From contig JAJTYR010000021.1 of assembly GCA_021463505.1 (NCBI GenBank), positions 1-58,552 on the forward strand: a stretch of DNA of 58,552 bases, written 5' to 3'. The stretch comes from Burkholderiaceae bacterium. GTDB lineage: Bacteria; Pseudomonadota; Gammaproteobacteria; Burkholderiales; Burkholderiaceae_E. The number at the start of each line of letters is the position of its first letter. The first letter of the stretch is position 1. Below the pieces are notes generated by a model. That model was not told where the DNA came from. It saw nothing but the letters and a program-made list of their open reading frames with translations, and did not search any database. Below are positions 21,369 through 31,540 of this stretch, in pieces. The translations under genes and the position numbers were made by a program.

Positions 21369-21758
21369 TCAGGCTGCGGCGCCGCCGCCGGCGCGTGCCG
21401 CCTTGCCGGGAAGCTTTTCCTTGATCCGCGCCGACTTGCCCGAGCGGGCGCGCAGGTAGTAGAGCTTGGCACGACGCACGTCACCGCGGCGCTTGACCTC
21501 GATGTTCGCGATCAGCGGCGAGTACAGCTGGAAAGTGCGCTCGACACCCTCGCCGGACGAGATCTTGCGCACGATGAACGACGAGTTCAGGCCGCGGTTG
21601 CGGCGCGCGATCACCACGCCCTCGTAGGCCTGGACCCGCTTGCGATTGCCCTCGACCACGTTCACGCTGACGACGACGGTGTCCCCGGGCGCGAAGTCGG
21701 GGATGCTCTTGCCGAGCCGGGCGATCTCTTCCTGCTCGAGTTGCTGGATCAGGTCCAT
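21369..21758 (-). CDS. rplS: 50S ribosomal protein L19
   Basis: A subunit-interface protein near the bridge with 16S rRNA. The product is 129 residues, starting [12 protein letters not shown] after a GGAG. The conserved [35 protein letters not shown] and [21 protein letters not shown] regions are intact. The last 12 residues form a short Ala/Gly tail. It is the final gene of the rpsP operon, directly before a terminator. Confidence 0.97.
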   Translation of the reverse strand: MDLIQQLEQEEIARLGKSIPDFAPGDTVVVSVNVVEGNRKRVQAYEGVVIARRNRGLNSSFIVRKISSGEGVERTFQLYSPLIANIEVKRRGDVRRAKLYYLRARSGKSARIKEKLPGKAARAGGGAAA

Positions 21759-21917
21759 GCCGGATGCTCCTGGGTCCATCGTGCGCCGGCCGTTGTCGGG
21801 ACCGCCGTTGCTCGTGCACTCGCGGGTGCTGCGCAACCGGCGCCCGGGCGGGCGCCGTGCCGGTGTGCCGCCGGGCAGAGGATGGAGTTGATGCGGAATT
21901 CCGCAAAGCCTCGCATT

Positions 21918-22751
21918 TTAAGCCTGTTTCGGGTCGCGCGCCAACCGACCGGACGCCGGATCGGAAAGCGCATCGACAGGCGCCTGATGCAGCACTTCAT
22001 GCAACGCCGCAAGAAACCGCTCGTCATCCGCGTTCAGCCGACCCTGCTCGCGCGCGCGGGCGAGCAGCTCGGGGCGTCGCAGCAGGGTCGCGCGCAGCGC
22101 CTGCTCGCGGCGCCAGCGGGCGATGCGCGCGTGGTGGCCCGACAGCAGCACCTCGGGTACCGGCACGCCCGCAAACCGCTCGGGTCGCGTGTAATGCGGA
22201 CAGTCGAGCAGGCCGTCGGCGAACGAGTCACAGGCGGCGGAACAGGCGTCGTTCATGACGCCCGGCAACTGCCGCACCACCGCGTCGATCAGCATCATGG
22301 CCGGCAACTCTCCGCCCGAGACGACGAAATCGCCGATCGCGATCTCCTCGTCGACCTCGCGGTCGAGCAATCGCTGGTCGATCGCCTCGTACCGGCCGGC
22401 CACCAGAATGGCCCCTGCCCCGGCGGCGAGCGTGCGAACGCGCCGGTCGTTCAGCGGCCTGCCCTGCGGCGACAAAGCGATCACCGGACGCTCCCCGCCA
22501 CTGCCACCTCGCGCCGCCGCGATCGCGTCGGCCAGCGGCTGGGCGAGCATGACCATGCCCGGACCGCCGCCGTAGGGCCGGTCGTCCACACTGCGGTAGG
22601 CGTCGGTGGCGAAATCGCGCGGATTCAGGCAACGCAGTGACCACAGGCGGCGCGCATGCGCGCGCCCGATGATGCCGTAGCGGGTGACCGCCTCGAACAT
22701 TTCCGGGAACAGGGTGATCGCGTCGAAACGCAGCGACCGGGATTCGTTCAC
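21918..22751 (-). CDS. trmD: tRNA (guanine37-N1)-methyltransferase
   Basis: Adds m1G37 to tRNAs using AdoMet, preventing +1 frameshifting. SPOUT-family features: [23 protein letters not shown] at the N-terminus, the [14 protein letters not shown] loop, the knot region [22 protein letters not shown], and [18 protein letters not shown] at the C-terminus. The product is 277 residues. The start is GTG 22751 with GGGAGGAG just upstream; it overlaps the rimM stop as GTGA, so translation is coupled. Confidence 0.97.
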   Translation of the reverse strand: MNESRSLRFDAITLFPEMFEAVTRYGIIGRAHARRLWSLRCLNPRDFATDAYRSVDDRPYGGGPGMVMLAQPLADAIAAARGGSGGERPVIALSPQGRPLNDRRVRTLAAGAGAILVAGRYEAIDQRLLDREVDEEIAIGDFVVSGGELPAMMLIDAVVRQLPGVMNDACSAACDSFADGLLDCPHYTRPERFAGVPVPEVLLSGHHARIARWRREQALRATLLRRPELLARAREQGRLNADDERFLAALHEVLHQAPVDALSDPASGRLARDPKQA

Positions 22752-23284
22752 CGCTCCTCCCAGTAAGCGCGGTGCCAATCGGCCACGATCCGCCGGCCAG
22801 CCAGATCGACCTCGAGCACGTACGCCGGCACGAACGGAATCAGCCGCGCGGGCGCGCTCCCGGGCGCCTCGCCCGGCACCCCGAGCTGCAGGACGGGATC
22901 GGCGCCGAACGCCTCGACCGCCGCCACCAGGCCGAGCGTCTCGCCAGCCAGGTTGCACACGACGCAGCCGATCAGGTCGATCCAGTAGACCTCGCCCGGC
23001 GCGGCCACCGGAAATGCCGCCCGGCTCACCAGCACCTCGCAGCCCTCGAGCGCCCGGGCGCGTTCGCGATCGTCGATGCCGTGCGCCCTGGCGACGATCT
23101 GCTCGCCGTGAACGCGTGCCTGTTCGATCCCGAAGAGACGACAGATGCCGGGCCCACGCAGCCACCAGCAGGGCTGGCGGGTCAGGATCGAATCATGCGG
23201 GTCGTTGTACGGGGTGACGCGCAACCAGCCGCGAACCCCCCAGGCGCCTGCCACCCTGCCGAGCGCGACTGCATCGGTGGGCAA
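22748..23284 (-). CDS. rimM: 16S rRNA processing protein RimM
   Basis: Assists 30S head maturation. The product is 178 residues, with [18 protein letters not shown] at the N-terminal beta-barrel and a PRC-barrel half including [11 protein letters not shown] and the terminal [10 protein letters not shown]. No ATG or GTG exists in this frame between the stop at 23351 and the conserved region. TTG 23284 is the best start but lacks a strong ribosome binding site, so the true N-terminus may be a few codons further upstream. It is the second gene of the operon. Confidence 0.93.
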   Translation of the reverse strand: MPTDAVALGRVAGAWGVRGWLRVTPYNDPHDSILTRQPCWWLRGPGICRLFGIEQARVHGEQIVARAHGIDDRERARALEGCEVLVSRAAFPVAAPGEVYWIDLIGCVVCNLAGETLGLVAAVEAFGADPVLQLGVPGEAPGSAPARLIPFVPAYVLEVDLAGRRIVADWHRAYWEER

Positions 23285-23401
23285 TCCGGCCGCCGCGGCA
23301 CCCGATTCCCCCGACGGGCCGACGCGGCGAGGCAGGTTCAGCGGCGCACCTCATGCGCAGACGTTCGTGCCATGAACCGGCAGCGCTCCCCCGGACAGCC
23401 C

Positions 23402-23662
23402 TCAGGCCGCAGCGGGTTGGGCAGCCCCCTGCTGCGCCAGCAATCGCGCGACGGTGGGCGACAACGCCGCGCCCTTCTGCCGCCAGAACTCGACACGTTC
23501 GACTGCCAGCTTCAGGCCGACCTCGTTGCCGGCGGCAATCGGGTTGAAGTAGCCCAGCCGCTCGATGAACTGACCGTCGCGGCGGCTTTGCTTATGCGCA
23601 GCGACGACGTGATAGAAGGGGCGCTTCCGGGCGCCGCCGCGAGTGAGTCGGATGACGACCAT
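23402..23662 (-). CDS. rpsP: 30S ribosomal protein S16
   Basis: An early-assembly 30S protein of 86 residues. [20 protein letters not shown] and [15 protein letters not shown] are the family hallmarks. It is the first gene of the operon. A promoter with TTGTCG, 17 bases and TATAAT lies 37 bases before the ATG. Confidence 0.97.
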   Translation of the reverse strand: MVVIRLTRGGARKRPFYHVVAAHKQSRRDGQFIERLGYFNPIAAGNEVGLKLAVERVEFWRQKGAALSPTVARLLAQQGAAQPAAA

Positions 23663-23698
23663 TGGCGTGTCCTGAGGTCGGTAATCGGGAAACCGGGC

Positions 23699-23727
23699 AT
23701 TATAGACCGACCCGCCGATGCCGACAA
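23699..23727 (-). promoter_or_regulatory. rpsP operon promoter
   Basis: Minus strand: -35 TTGTCG (23722-23727), 17-base spacer, -10 TATAAT (23699-23704). The perfect -10 and ideal spacing upstream of a ribosomal operon make this the strongest promoter call in the window. Confidence 0.75.
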
Positions 23728-23756
23728 TCCGGAGTCAGGCCATCCGGAGTCAGGCC
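23727..23756. repeat. 15-bp perfect tandem duplication at the livF stop
   Basis: ATCCGGAGTCAGGCC occurs twice back to back (23727-23741 and 23742-23756). The livF stop codon lies in the second copy and the outermost base of the rpsP -35 box touches the first. It looks like a recent slippage duplication. Confidence 0.85.
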
Positions 23757-24496
23757 ACGGCCAGATGGCGCTGCGCCTGTGGATCCCCGGCGATGCCCTG
23801 CGCGCTGCCTTCGTAGACGATGCGCCCTTTCTGGAGGATGTAGCCGCGCTGCGCGTGACGAAGCGCGAAGCGCGCCCGCTGGTCGGTGAAGAGGATCGTC
23901 GTCGTCCCGGCCAGGCGGTCGATCAGGGTGCCGATCTGCTGGACGATCACCGGCGCCAGACCCTCGTTCGGCTCGTCGAGCAGCAGCAGCCGCGGTTCGC
24001 CGACCAGTGCACGCGCGATCGCGAGCATCTGCTGCTGGCCGCCGGAGAGTGTTGCGCCGTCCTGTGCGCGCACCGCGGCGAGCATCGGGAACTCGTCGAA
24101 GATGCGCTCGATCGGCCAGCGACGTTCGCGCGGCGGCCGTGCAGGCGCCGCCACCTCGAGGTTCTCGGTGACCGTGAGGCCGGCGAAGATCCGGCGATCT
24201 TCGGGAACGAGCGCCATGCCGCGCCGCACGATGCGGTGCGCGGCCATGCGCTGGATCTCTTCGCCGTCGAAACGCACCGTTCCGCGACGCGACGGCGTGA
24301 GCCCGACGATGCTGTTCAGCGTGGTGCTCTTGCCGGCACCATTGCGCCCGAGCAGGCAGACCACCTCGCCGGCGCGCACCTGCAGGCTCACGCCCTGCAG
24401 CGCATGACTCTCGCCGTAATACGTGTGCAGTGCGTCGACAACCAGCAATGCCGGCGCCGCGGCCCCATGATCCGCCCCAGAAAACCCGTCCGACAC
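23750..24496 (-). CDS. livF: branched-chain amino acid ABC transporter ATPase LivF
   Basis: One of the two cytoplasmic ATPases of a LivFGHMK-type importer. The product is 248 residues with Walker A GRNGAGKST, signature LSGGQQQMLAIARAL and Walker B LLLLDEP followed by NEGLAP, the LivF hallmark. The start is GTG 24496 with GGAGG upstream, five bases after the livG stop. Where LivF proteins usually read VEQN after Walker B, this one reads FTDQ (ILFTDQRARFAL), an unusual substitution in the switch/H-loop position. Confidence 0.93.
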   Translation of the reverse strand: MSDGFSGADHGAAAPALLVVDALHTYYGESHALQGVSLQVRAGEVVCLLGRNGAGKSTTLNSIVGLTPSRRGTVRFDGEEIQRMAAHRIVRRGMALVPEDRRIFAGLTVTENLEVAAPARPPRERRWPIERIFDEFPMLAAVRAQDGATLSGGQQQMLAIARALVGEPRLLLLDEPNEGLAPVIVQQIGTLIDRLAGTTTILFTDQRARFALRHAQRGYILQKGRIVYEGSAQGIAGDPQAQRHLAVA

Positions 24497-24500
24497 GCGC

Positions 24501-25289
24501 TCAATCCTCCGGCTGGCCAAGATACGCCTCGCGCACCTCGCGGCTGGCGCGGATCTCGTCGGCACTGCCCTGGGCGAGCACGCGGCCGTGGTGCATGACG
24601 ACGATGCGCTGTGCCAGCCCGAAGACGACGTCCATGTCGTGCTCGGTGATCAGGAACGTGTACTGCGTCGATTCGGCCAGCTGTCGCACCAGCGCCACGA
24701 CCGCGCGCGTTTCGTCGGGCGTCATGCCGGCGGTCGGCTCGTCGAGCAGTACCAGGTGCGGGCGCGTTGCAAGGACGATCGCGATCTCGAGCAGTCGCTT
24801 GTCGCCGTAGCTCAGCGTTCCCGCGCGCGACGCAGCCAGCGCACCGAGTCCGAGTTGCCCGAGCAGTGCGTCGGCCTCGCGGTGCAGCGCCTCGTCGGCG
24901 GCCGCACGCGCGAAGAAACGCAGTACCTTCCGGTGCAGCGCGGTGAGCGCCACCTCGACGTTCTCGCGCGCCGTCATCTCCGGGAAGATGTTCGTGATCT
25001 GGAACGAACGCGAAATGCCAAGCCGGCTGATCTCGTGCGGCGGGCGGCCGATGACCTCGTGCCCGTCGAAGACGACGGTGCCGCCGGTGGGCGACATCCT
25101 GCCCGACAACAGGTTGTAGAAGGTCGTCTTGCCCGCGCCGTTCGGTCCGATCAGCGCCACGGTTTCGCGCGCCTGTACGTCGAGATCGATGCCGTCGACA
25201 GCGTGCACGCCACCAAAGTGCTTCGACAGCCCGCGTACCGACAACAGCGGTGCGCCCGGCTGGCCCGGCAGGTTCGCCGCCGCGGTCAT
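24501..25289 (-). CDS. livG: branched-chain amino acid ABC transporter ATPase LivG
   Basis: The partner ATPase of LivF, 262 residues. It has Walker A GPNGAGKTT, the LivG-typical SRSFQITNIFPEMTARENVEVAL, a signature in the degenerate form LSYGDKRLLEIA (normal for LivG), Walker B LVLLDEPTAGMTPDE and H-loop ITEHDMDVVF. Its ATG overlaps the livM stop as ATGA. The residues before LLSVRGLSKHFGG are a short linker. Confidence 0.94.
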   Translation of the reverse strand: MTAAANLPGQPGAPLLSVRGLSKHFGGVHAVDGIDLDVQARETVALIGPNGAGKTTFYNLLSGRMSPTGGTVVFDGHEVIGRPPHEISRLGISRSFQITNIFPEMTARENVEVALTALHRKVLRFFARAAADEALHREADALLGQLGLGALAASRAGTLSYGDKRLLEIAIVLATRPHLVLLDEPTAGMTPDETRAVVALVRQLAESTQYTFLITEHDMDVVFGLAQRIVVMHHGRVLAQGSADEIRASREVREAYLGQPED

Positions 25290-26298
25290 CGGATTCCCCA
25301 TCGCGCGCCGGCGAGGCGGTCGACGATCGTGCCGAAGATCCCGCGGCGAAAGAAGATCACGAGCACGGCCAGCACGACGCCGAGAAACAGCATCCAGTGT
25401 TCGGTGTACGTCGTGATCCAGGTTTCGAGCAGCACAAAGATCGCGGCGCCGAAAAACGGGCCCAGAAAATGCCCGGCACCGCCGAGGATCGTCATCAACA
25501 CCGGCTGCGCCGATTGCGTCCAGTGAACCATGTCGGGATTCGCCACCCGGTTGAACGGCGCGAACAGCGCCCCCGCCAGGCCGGCGATTGCGCCGGCGAC
25601 GATGAAAGCGATCAGGCGATGACGCCGCACGTCGACGCCACAGAACGAGACGCGCTCGGCGTTCTGGCGGATCGCCGCGAGCACGAGCCCGAACGGCGAG
25701 CGCGTGATGCGGTGGAGCACGAGCGCCGCGATGGCGACGACGACCAGCACGACCCGGTAATAGACTGCGGGGTCGGCCAGTTGCAGGTCGAGCCAGAAGC
25801 CAAAGCCGCCGAGCGGAAACCCGGCAATGCCGTCGCTGCCATTGGTCACGCTGCGCCACTGGTGGACGGTCGCGTAGACCATCATTCCGAAAGCGAGCGT
25901 AAGCATCGCAAAATAGACTTCGTCGAGCCGGACACAGAACGCGCCGATCAGCCACGCGAGCAGCGCCGAAGCGATCATCGCCGCCGCAATCACCGCGACG
26001 AGCGGCCAGCCCAGGTGCAGCAACGCGAGCGCCGACGTATAGGCGCCGGCACCGAAGAACGCAGCGTGGCCAAAGGAGAGCATGCCGCCGTACCCGAAGA
26101 TCAGGTTGAAGCTCGCTGCGAACAGCCCCATCAGCAGGATGCGCGTCGCGACGAACACGTAGAAGTACGGCACCCAGTCCGGAAGCAGGTAGAGCGCGAT
26201 GAGCAGCACGGCAAGCGGCACGGCCGTCACCAGCGCGCGCGTCGCGCCACGCAGCGGCAGCGCGGCGCGCGTCCGCATCGGGCTGGCCGCGCGCGACA

Positions 26299-26299
<1 letters not shown>
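25286..26299 (-). CDS. livM: branched-chain amino acid ABC transporter permease LivM
   Basis: An inner-membrane permease of 337 residues with about nine hydrophobic segments. The LivM family motifs GYGGMLSFGHAAFFGAGAY (near residue 70), RLDEVYFAMLTLAFGMM and the EAA-like cytoplasmic loop SPFGLVLAAIRQNAERVSFCGVDV are present. The start overlaps the livH stop by one base (TGATG). The N-terminus is Arg-rich. Confidence 0.94.
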
Positions 26300-27165
<866 letters not shown>

Positions 27166-27205
27166 CGCGAGCCGCGGCGGCGAGGCTGCGCCTGGCGCCT
27201 GCCGT

Positions 27206-28459
27206 CTACAGCCTGCAGCCCGTGTCGGCCGCTGCCGGCGTGACTTCCTCGCCCCTGAAGGTGCGCGCCGAGTCGAGCATCCGGACCTTGTAGTCCGGAT
27301 CGAAGGCACCGAGCCTGCCCCAGGTGGGCCCGATGACCGCCTGGTGATCCTCGGCGCGGATCGCCAGTCGGCCATTCGGGGCATCGATCGAGATGCCCGA
27401 CAGCGCTTTCGCCACGGCCTCGCCGTCCGTCCTGCCGGCTTTCTCCATCGCCGCCTTGTACAGGTACAGAGCCGCGTACGCACCCTCGGCGTTGTAGCTC
27501 GGTGGCGTCTTGAAGCGCGCCATGTAGGATTTCACGAAGGCGTTGTTCACGGGGTTGTCGTGGGCGGCGAACCAGTAACGCGTGCCCGCCCAGACGCCCT
27601 GCGGCATCTGCTCGCCGAGCGCGGACAGCACCTCCGTGGCCGCGCCCAGCGTGAGAAGTACCTGGAATTTCTGGTCGAAGAACCCGAGGTTCCTTGCCTG
27701 GCGCACGAAGTTGACGAGGTCGCCGCCCCACAGCGAGACCAGCACACCGTCGGGCCTGCTCTGCATCACGCTGTTGATGAATGGAACGAAGTCTTCGGCG
27801 CCGAAACGCGGAAACGACGTCTCCTTCATCAGTTCGACATCGGGCTTGCGCTGTTTCAGGTATTTGCCGAAATACTCCCACGACTGATGGCCGAAGGCGT
27901 AGTCGGGGCCGATCGTCGTCCAGCGCTTCGCGCCGCTCGCGGCAGCGATCTGCGCGGCAGCCGACATGTTCTGGTTGACGTTGACGCTGAGGCGGTACGT
28001 CCAGGCGTTGCACAGCTTGCCGGTGACGTCGGGCGAAGCGGCGTGCGTGATGACGAAGGGTCTGCGCAACTCGGGCACGACTGGCGCGAGCCCGTTGGCA
28101 ACACCAGAGCTGTCGAGCCCCATCAACCCGTCGGCGCCGCCCTGGAACACGAGTTTGCGCGCAGCCTGGATTGCGACGTCGACCTTGCCCTGACTGTCTT
28201 CGAGCGAAAATTCGACCTTGCGTCCGAGGATGCCGCCCCTGGCATTGATTTCGTCGGCGGCCAGTTCCATCCCCTGCCTGGCGAACTGGCCGTAGGTGGC
28301 AGCGCTGCCGGACAGGATGTAGATCGCACCGAAGCGGATCGGCTTCTGCTGTGCATGAGCGGGCGGCACGCCGGGGGCGAGCGCGAGGATCGCCGCCAGA
28401 ACGGTGGGGGCAAACGAACTCGCAAGCGCACGCATGCCGGGCGCAGCTTTGCTGGTCAT
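27206..28459 (-). CDS. Leu/Ile/Val-type (LivK-like) periplasmic binding protein
   Basis: Captures the substrate for the LivHMGF importer. The product is 417 residues. A signal peptide covers about residues 1-36 and ends PPAHAQQ. The mature part is a type I periplasmic-binding fold of the ANF/Peripla_BP_6 kind: RFGAIYILSGSAATYGQFARQGMELAADEINARGGILGRKVE is the usual opening, and GPDYAFGHQSWEYF the mid motif. GGAGAGG precedes the ATG. Ligands of this family include branched-chain amino acids, amides, urea and aromatic acids, so leucine specificity is not established. It is the first gene of the liv operon. Confidence 0.9.
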   Translation of the reverse strand: MTSKAAPGMRALASSFAPTVLAAILALAPGVPPAHAQQKPIRFGAIYILSGSAATYGQFARQGMELAADEINARGGILGRKVEFSLEDSQGKVDVAIQAARKLVFQGGADGLMGLDSSGVANGLAPVVPELRRPFVITHAASPDVTGKLCNAWTYRLSVNVNQNMSAAAQIAAASGAKRWTTIGPDYAFGHQSWEYFGKYLKQRKPDVELMKETSFPRFGAEDFVPFINSVMQSRPDGVLVSLWGGDLVNFVRQARNLGFFDQKFQVLLTLGAATEVLSALGEQMPQGVWAGTRYWFAAHDNPVNNAFVKSYMARFKTPPSYNAEGAYAALYLYKAAMEKAGRTDGEAVAKALSGISIDAPNGRLAIRAEDHQAVIGPTWGRLGAFDPDYKVRMLDSARTFRGEEVTPAAADTGCRL

Positions 28460-28628
28460 GGCAACCTCTCCTTGTTCCGGTCCCTCTCTTCACGATGACA
28501 GCACATGGTCGGGTCGTCGTGAATGCCGACATCGTGCGCAGGGTATTGCTGCGGTGCAGCCCCGGACGAGCCGGCGGCCAGATGGCGCACAATCTGCGTG
28601 ACGACGTTCCTGCGAAGAGCCTTGCCCG

Positions 28629-29033
28629 ATGAGAAGCCGCCACGATTCCGCGGACTGGATGTGGGCCGACGCACTGGCTGCGCTCGGTCGCGCCGAGCGC
28701 CTGCACCGCCAGTTCTTCCAGCCGCGCCAGGCCCGCACGCCCACCTGGGAGCCACCGATCGACGTGCTCGAGACCGAACACGAGGTGCTGATCTTCGTCG
28801 CGTTACCCGGCGTGGACGCGCGCGAAGTGCAGGCCGTGATCGACGGCGCCACGCTCGTCGTCGGCGGGCGCCGGGTGCTGCCGCGGGTACTGGGGACGGC
28901 GGTCATTCACCGGCTGGAACTGCCGCAGGGTCGCTTCGAGCGCCGCGTGCCCCTGCCGCCCGGACGCTACAGCGCCGCACGCGTCGCTTCCGAGCACGGA
29001 TGCCTGGTGATCACCCTGCAGAAGACGACATGA
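28629..29033 (+). CDS. Hsp20/alpha-crystallin-family small heat-shock protein
   Basis: A compact 134-residue member. Residues 1-40 are the variable N-terminus. The alpha-crystallin domain runs from about PPIDVLETEHEVLIFVALPGV to the end, with LELPQGRFERRVPLPPGRY in place of the usual RxFxLP core and LVITLQK as the last strand. The typical C-terminal IXI tail is missing. It overlaps lon by four bases (ATGA). It would hold unfolding clients, and coupling to Lon suggests hand-over for degradation (inference). Confidence 0.85.
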   Translation: MRSRHDSADWMWADALAALGRAERLHRQFFQPRQARTPTWEPPIDVLETEHEVLIFVALPGVDAREVQAVIDGATLVVGGRRVLPRVLGTAVIHRLELPQGRFERRVPLPPGRYSAARVASEHGCLVITLQKTT

Positions 29034-31441
29034 TCGACGACGAACCGATTTCCGCGAGCGCAGGCGCCGCGGACGCGGCCCCGCAGCCGCAGGCGGGCGC
29101 CATGCCGGCGACGCTGGCGCCTGACCTGCTGATCGTCGTTCCGGTGCGCGATACCGTGCTCTTTCCCGGCACCGTCTTCCCGATCGCGATCGGCCGCGAG
29201 GCCTCGATCCTCGCCGCGCAGCAGGCCCTGCGCGAAGAACGGCCGATCGGCATCCTGATGCAACGCGACGCCGACACCGCGCAGCCCGGTGCGATCGACA
29301 TGCACCGCACCGGCACGATCGCCAACATCCTGCGCTACGTGAACCTTCCCGATGGCGGCCATCACATCGTCGTGCAGGGACTGCAGCGTTTCCGGGTTGC
29401 CGGGTTCGTGCGCGAGCGCCCGTTCTTCGCGGTGCGTCACGTCGCGATCGACGAACCGCAGGAACAGGGCCCCGAGATCGAGGCGCGGCTGCTGCACCTG
29501 AAACAGCAGGCCCTCGAGGCGCTGGAGCTGATGCCGCAGGTACCGCAGGAACTGAGCGCCGCGGTCCAGGCGGCCAGCCTGCCGGGCGCGCTGGCCGACC
29601 TCGTCGCCGCGTACCTCGACGTGAGCCGGGACGACCGGCAGGACCTCCTCGAGACGATCGACCTGCGCACGCGGATGGACAAGGTCTCGGCCTTCCTGGC
29701 CAGGCGCATCGAGGTGCTGCGTCTGACCCATGAAATCGGCCAGCGCACGAAGGCCACGTTCGACAGGCGCCAGCGCGAGGCAATCCTGCGCGAACAGATG
29801 GCGGCGATCCAGCGCGAACTCGGCGAAGCCGACGGCAGGTCGCAGGAAGTTGCCGATCTGTCGAAGGCGATCGACGAAGCGAAGATGCCGCAGGAAGTCG
29901 AAGAAGTCACGCGCAAGGAGCTGCGTCGCTACGAGCGCATGCCCGAGGCGGCCCCCGAAGCCGGCATGGTGCGCACCTGGCTCGATTGGCTGATCGAACT
30001 GCCGTGGGCCGAGCCAGGACAGCGACCGATCGACATCGCCGAGGCGCGCCGCGTGCTCGACGAGGACCACTTCGGGCTGGACAAGGTCAAGACGCGCATC
30101 GTCGAATTCCTCGCGGTGCGCAAGCTCGCGCCGCGCGGCAAGGCGCCGATCCTGTGCTTCGTCGGGCCGCCCGGCGTCGGCAAGACGTCTCTCGGCCAGT
30201 CGATCGCGCGCGCGATGCATCGTCCGTTCGTGCGCGTGAGCCTGGGCGGCGTGCACGACGAAGCCGAGATCCGCGGGCACCGGCGCACGTACGTCGGCGC
30301 GCTGCCGGGCAACATCGTCCAGGCGATCCGCAAGGCCGGGGCGCGCGACTGCGTGATGATGCTCGACGAGATCGACAAGATGGGCCGCGGCATCCAGGGC
30401 GATCCGTCGGCGGCCATGCTCGAAGTGCTCGATCCGGAGCAGAATTCGACGTTCCGCGACAACTACCTCGGCGTTCCGTTCGACCTGAGCCGCGTGGTCT
30501 TCGTCGCCACGGCGAACATGCTCGAGACCATTCCCGGGCCGTTGCGCGACCGCATGGAGATCATCGCGCTCGCCGGCTACACGGAGAACGAGAAGCACGA
30601 GATCGCGCGCCGCTACCTGGTGCGCCGCCAGCTCGAGGCCAACGGCCTGACTGCAGACCAGGCCACGATCGACGACGCAGCGCTGCGCCGGATCATCCGC
30701 GACTACACGCGCGAGGCGGGCGTGCGCAGCCTCGAACGCGAGGTCGGGCGCGCCCTGCGTCACGCGGCGGTGCGCATCGCCGAGGGCTCGGCCGCCGGAT
30801 TGCACATCGGCGCCGACGACCTCGACGGGATCCTCGGCGCGCCGCGCTTCGAAAACGAGATCGCGATGCGCACGACGGTTCCGGGCGTTGCGACCGGACT
30901 GGCCTGGACGCCGGTCGGCGGCGACATCCTCTTCATCGAGGCAACGAGCCTGCCCGGCAACGGAGCCCTGATCCTCACCGGTCAGCTCGGCGACGTGATG
31001 CGCGAGAGCGCGCAGGCGGCGCTGTCCATTGTCAAGCATCGCGCGCGCGAACTCGGCATCGACGAGACGCGGCTCGGCAGGACCGACATCCACATCCACG
31101 TGCCGGCCGGGGCCACACCCAAGGACGGACCGAGCGCGGGCGTGGCGATGTTCACGGCGCTGGTCTCGCTGCTCACCGGGCGCACGGTGCGCAGCGACAC
31201 CGCGATGACCGGCGAAATCAGCCTGCGCGGTCTCGTGCTCCCGGTGGGCGGAATCAAGGAGAAGGTGGTCGCTGCGGCTGCCGCCGGCATCGGACGCGTC
31301 ATGCTGCCGGCACGCAACCGGCGTGACTTCGACGAGATTCCCGCCGACGCGCGCGAGCGGCTCGAATTCGTTTGGCTCGAGCGCGTCGACCAGGCGATCG
31401 AATCGGCGCTCGAAGCGCCGAAGGACGCCGCTGTCGGTTGA
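29030..31441 (+). CDS. lon: ATP-dependent protease Lon (LonA type)
   Basis: A cytoplasmic AAA+ serine protease, 803 residues. The N-terminal substrate domain starts at LLIVVPVRDTVLFPGTVFP; a coiled-coil lies around residues 230-300. The AAA+ module has Walker A GPPGVGKT (379-386) and Walker B MMLDEIDKM. The protease domain has the catalytic dyad S702 (GPSAG) and K745 (in GGIKEKV), 43 residues apart as in E. coli Lon. It is coupled to hsp20 rather than to clpX, so it may be a second Lon, with the clpX-linked copy elsewhere. Confidence 0.95.
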   Translation: MIDDEPISASAGAADAAPQPQAGAMPATLAPDLLIVVPVRDTVLFPGTVFPIAIGREASILAAQQALREERPIGILMQRDADTAQPGAIDMHRTGTIANILRYVNLPDGGHHIVVQGLQRFRVAGFVRERPFFAVRHVAIDEPQEQGPEIEARLLHLKQQALEALELMPQVPQELSAAVQAASLPGALADLVAAYLDVSRDDRQDLLETIDLRTRMDKVSAFLARRIEVLRLTHEIGQRTKATFDRRQREAILREQMAAIQRELGEADGRSQEVADLSKAIDEAKMPQEVEEVTRKELRRYERMPEAAPEAGMVRTWLDWLIELPWAEPGQRPIDIAEARRVLDEDHFGLDKVKTRIVEFLAVRKLAPRGKAPILCFVGPPGVGKTSLGQSIARAMHRPFVRVSLGGVHDEAEIRGHRRTYVGALPGNIVQAIRKAGARDCVMMLDEIDKMGRGIQGDPSAAMLEVLDPEQNSTFRDNYLGVPFDLSRVVFVATANMLETIPGPLRDRMEIIALAGYTENEKHEIARRYLVRRQLEANGLTADQATIDDAALRRIIRDYTREAGVRSLEREVGRALRHAAVRIAEGSAAGLHIGADDLDGILGAPRFENEIAMRTTVPGVATGLAWTPVGGDILFIEATSLPGNGALILTGQLGDVMRESAQAALSIVKHRARELGIDETRLGRTDIHIHVPAGATPKDGPSAGVAMFTALVSLLTGRTVRSDTAMTGEISLRGLVLPVGGIKEKVVAAAAAGIGRVMLPARNRRDFDEIPADARERLEFVWLERVDQAIESALEAPKDAAVG

Positions 31442-31540
31442 GTGGCGTGCCGCGCACCGCGCACTGCCCGAACAGTGCGCGCCGGCGCCCGTTGGTCCGG
31501 CAGCCGGTGGGCCGCGCCGACAGGCGCTGCGACAGCGGCG

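Noticed and set aside
28967-31099. A 710-residue minus-strand frame opposite lon
   Set aside because: No recognisable motif, and lon is intact with its catalytic dyad on the other strand.
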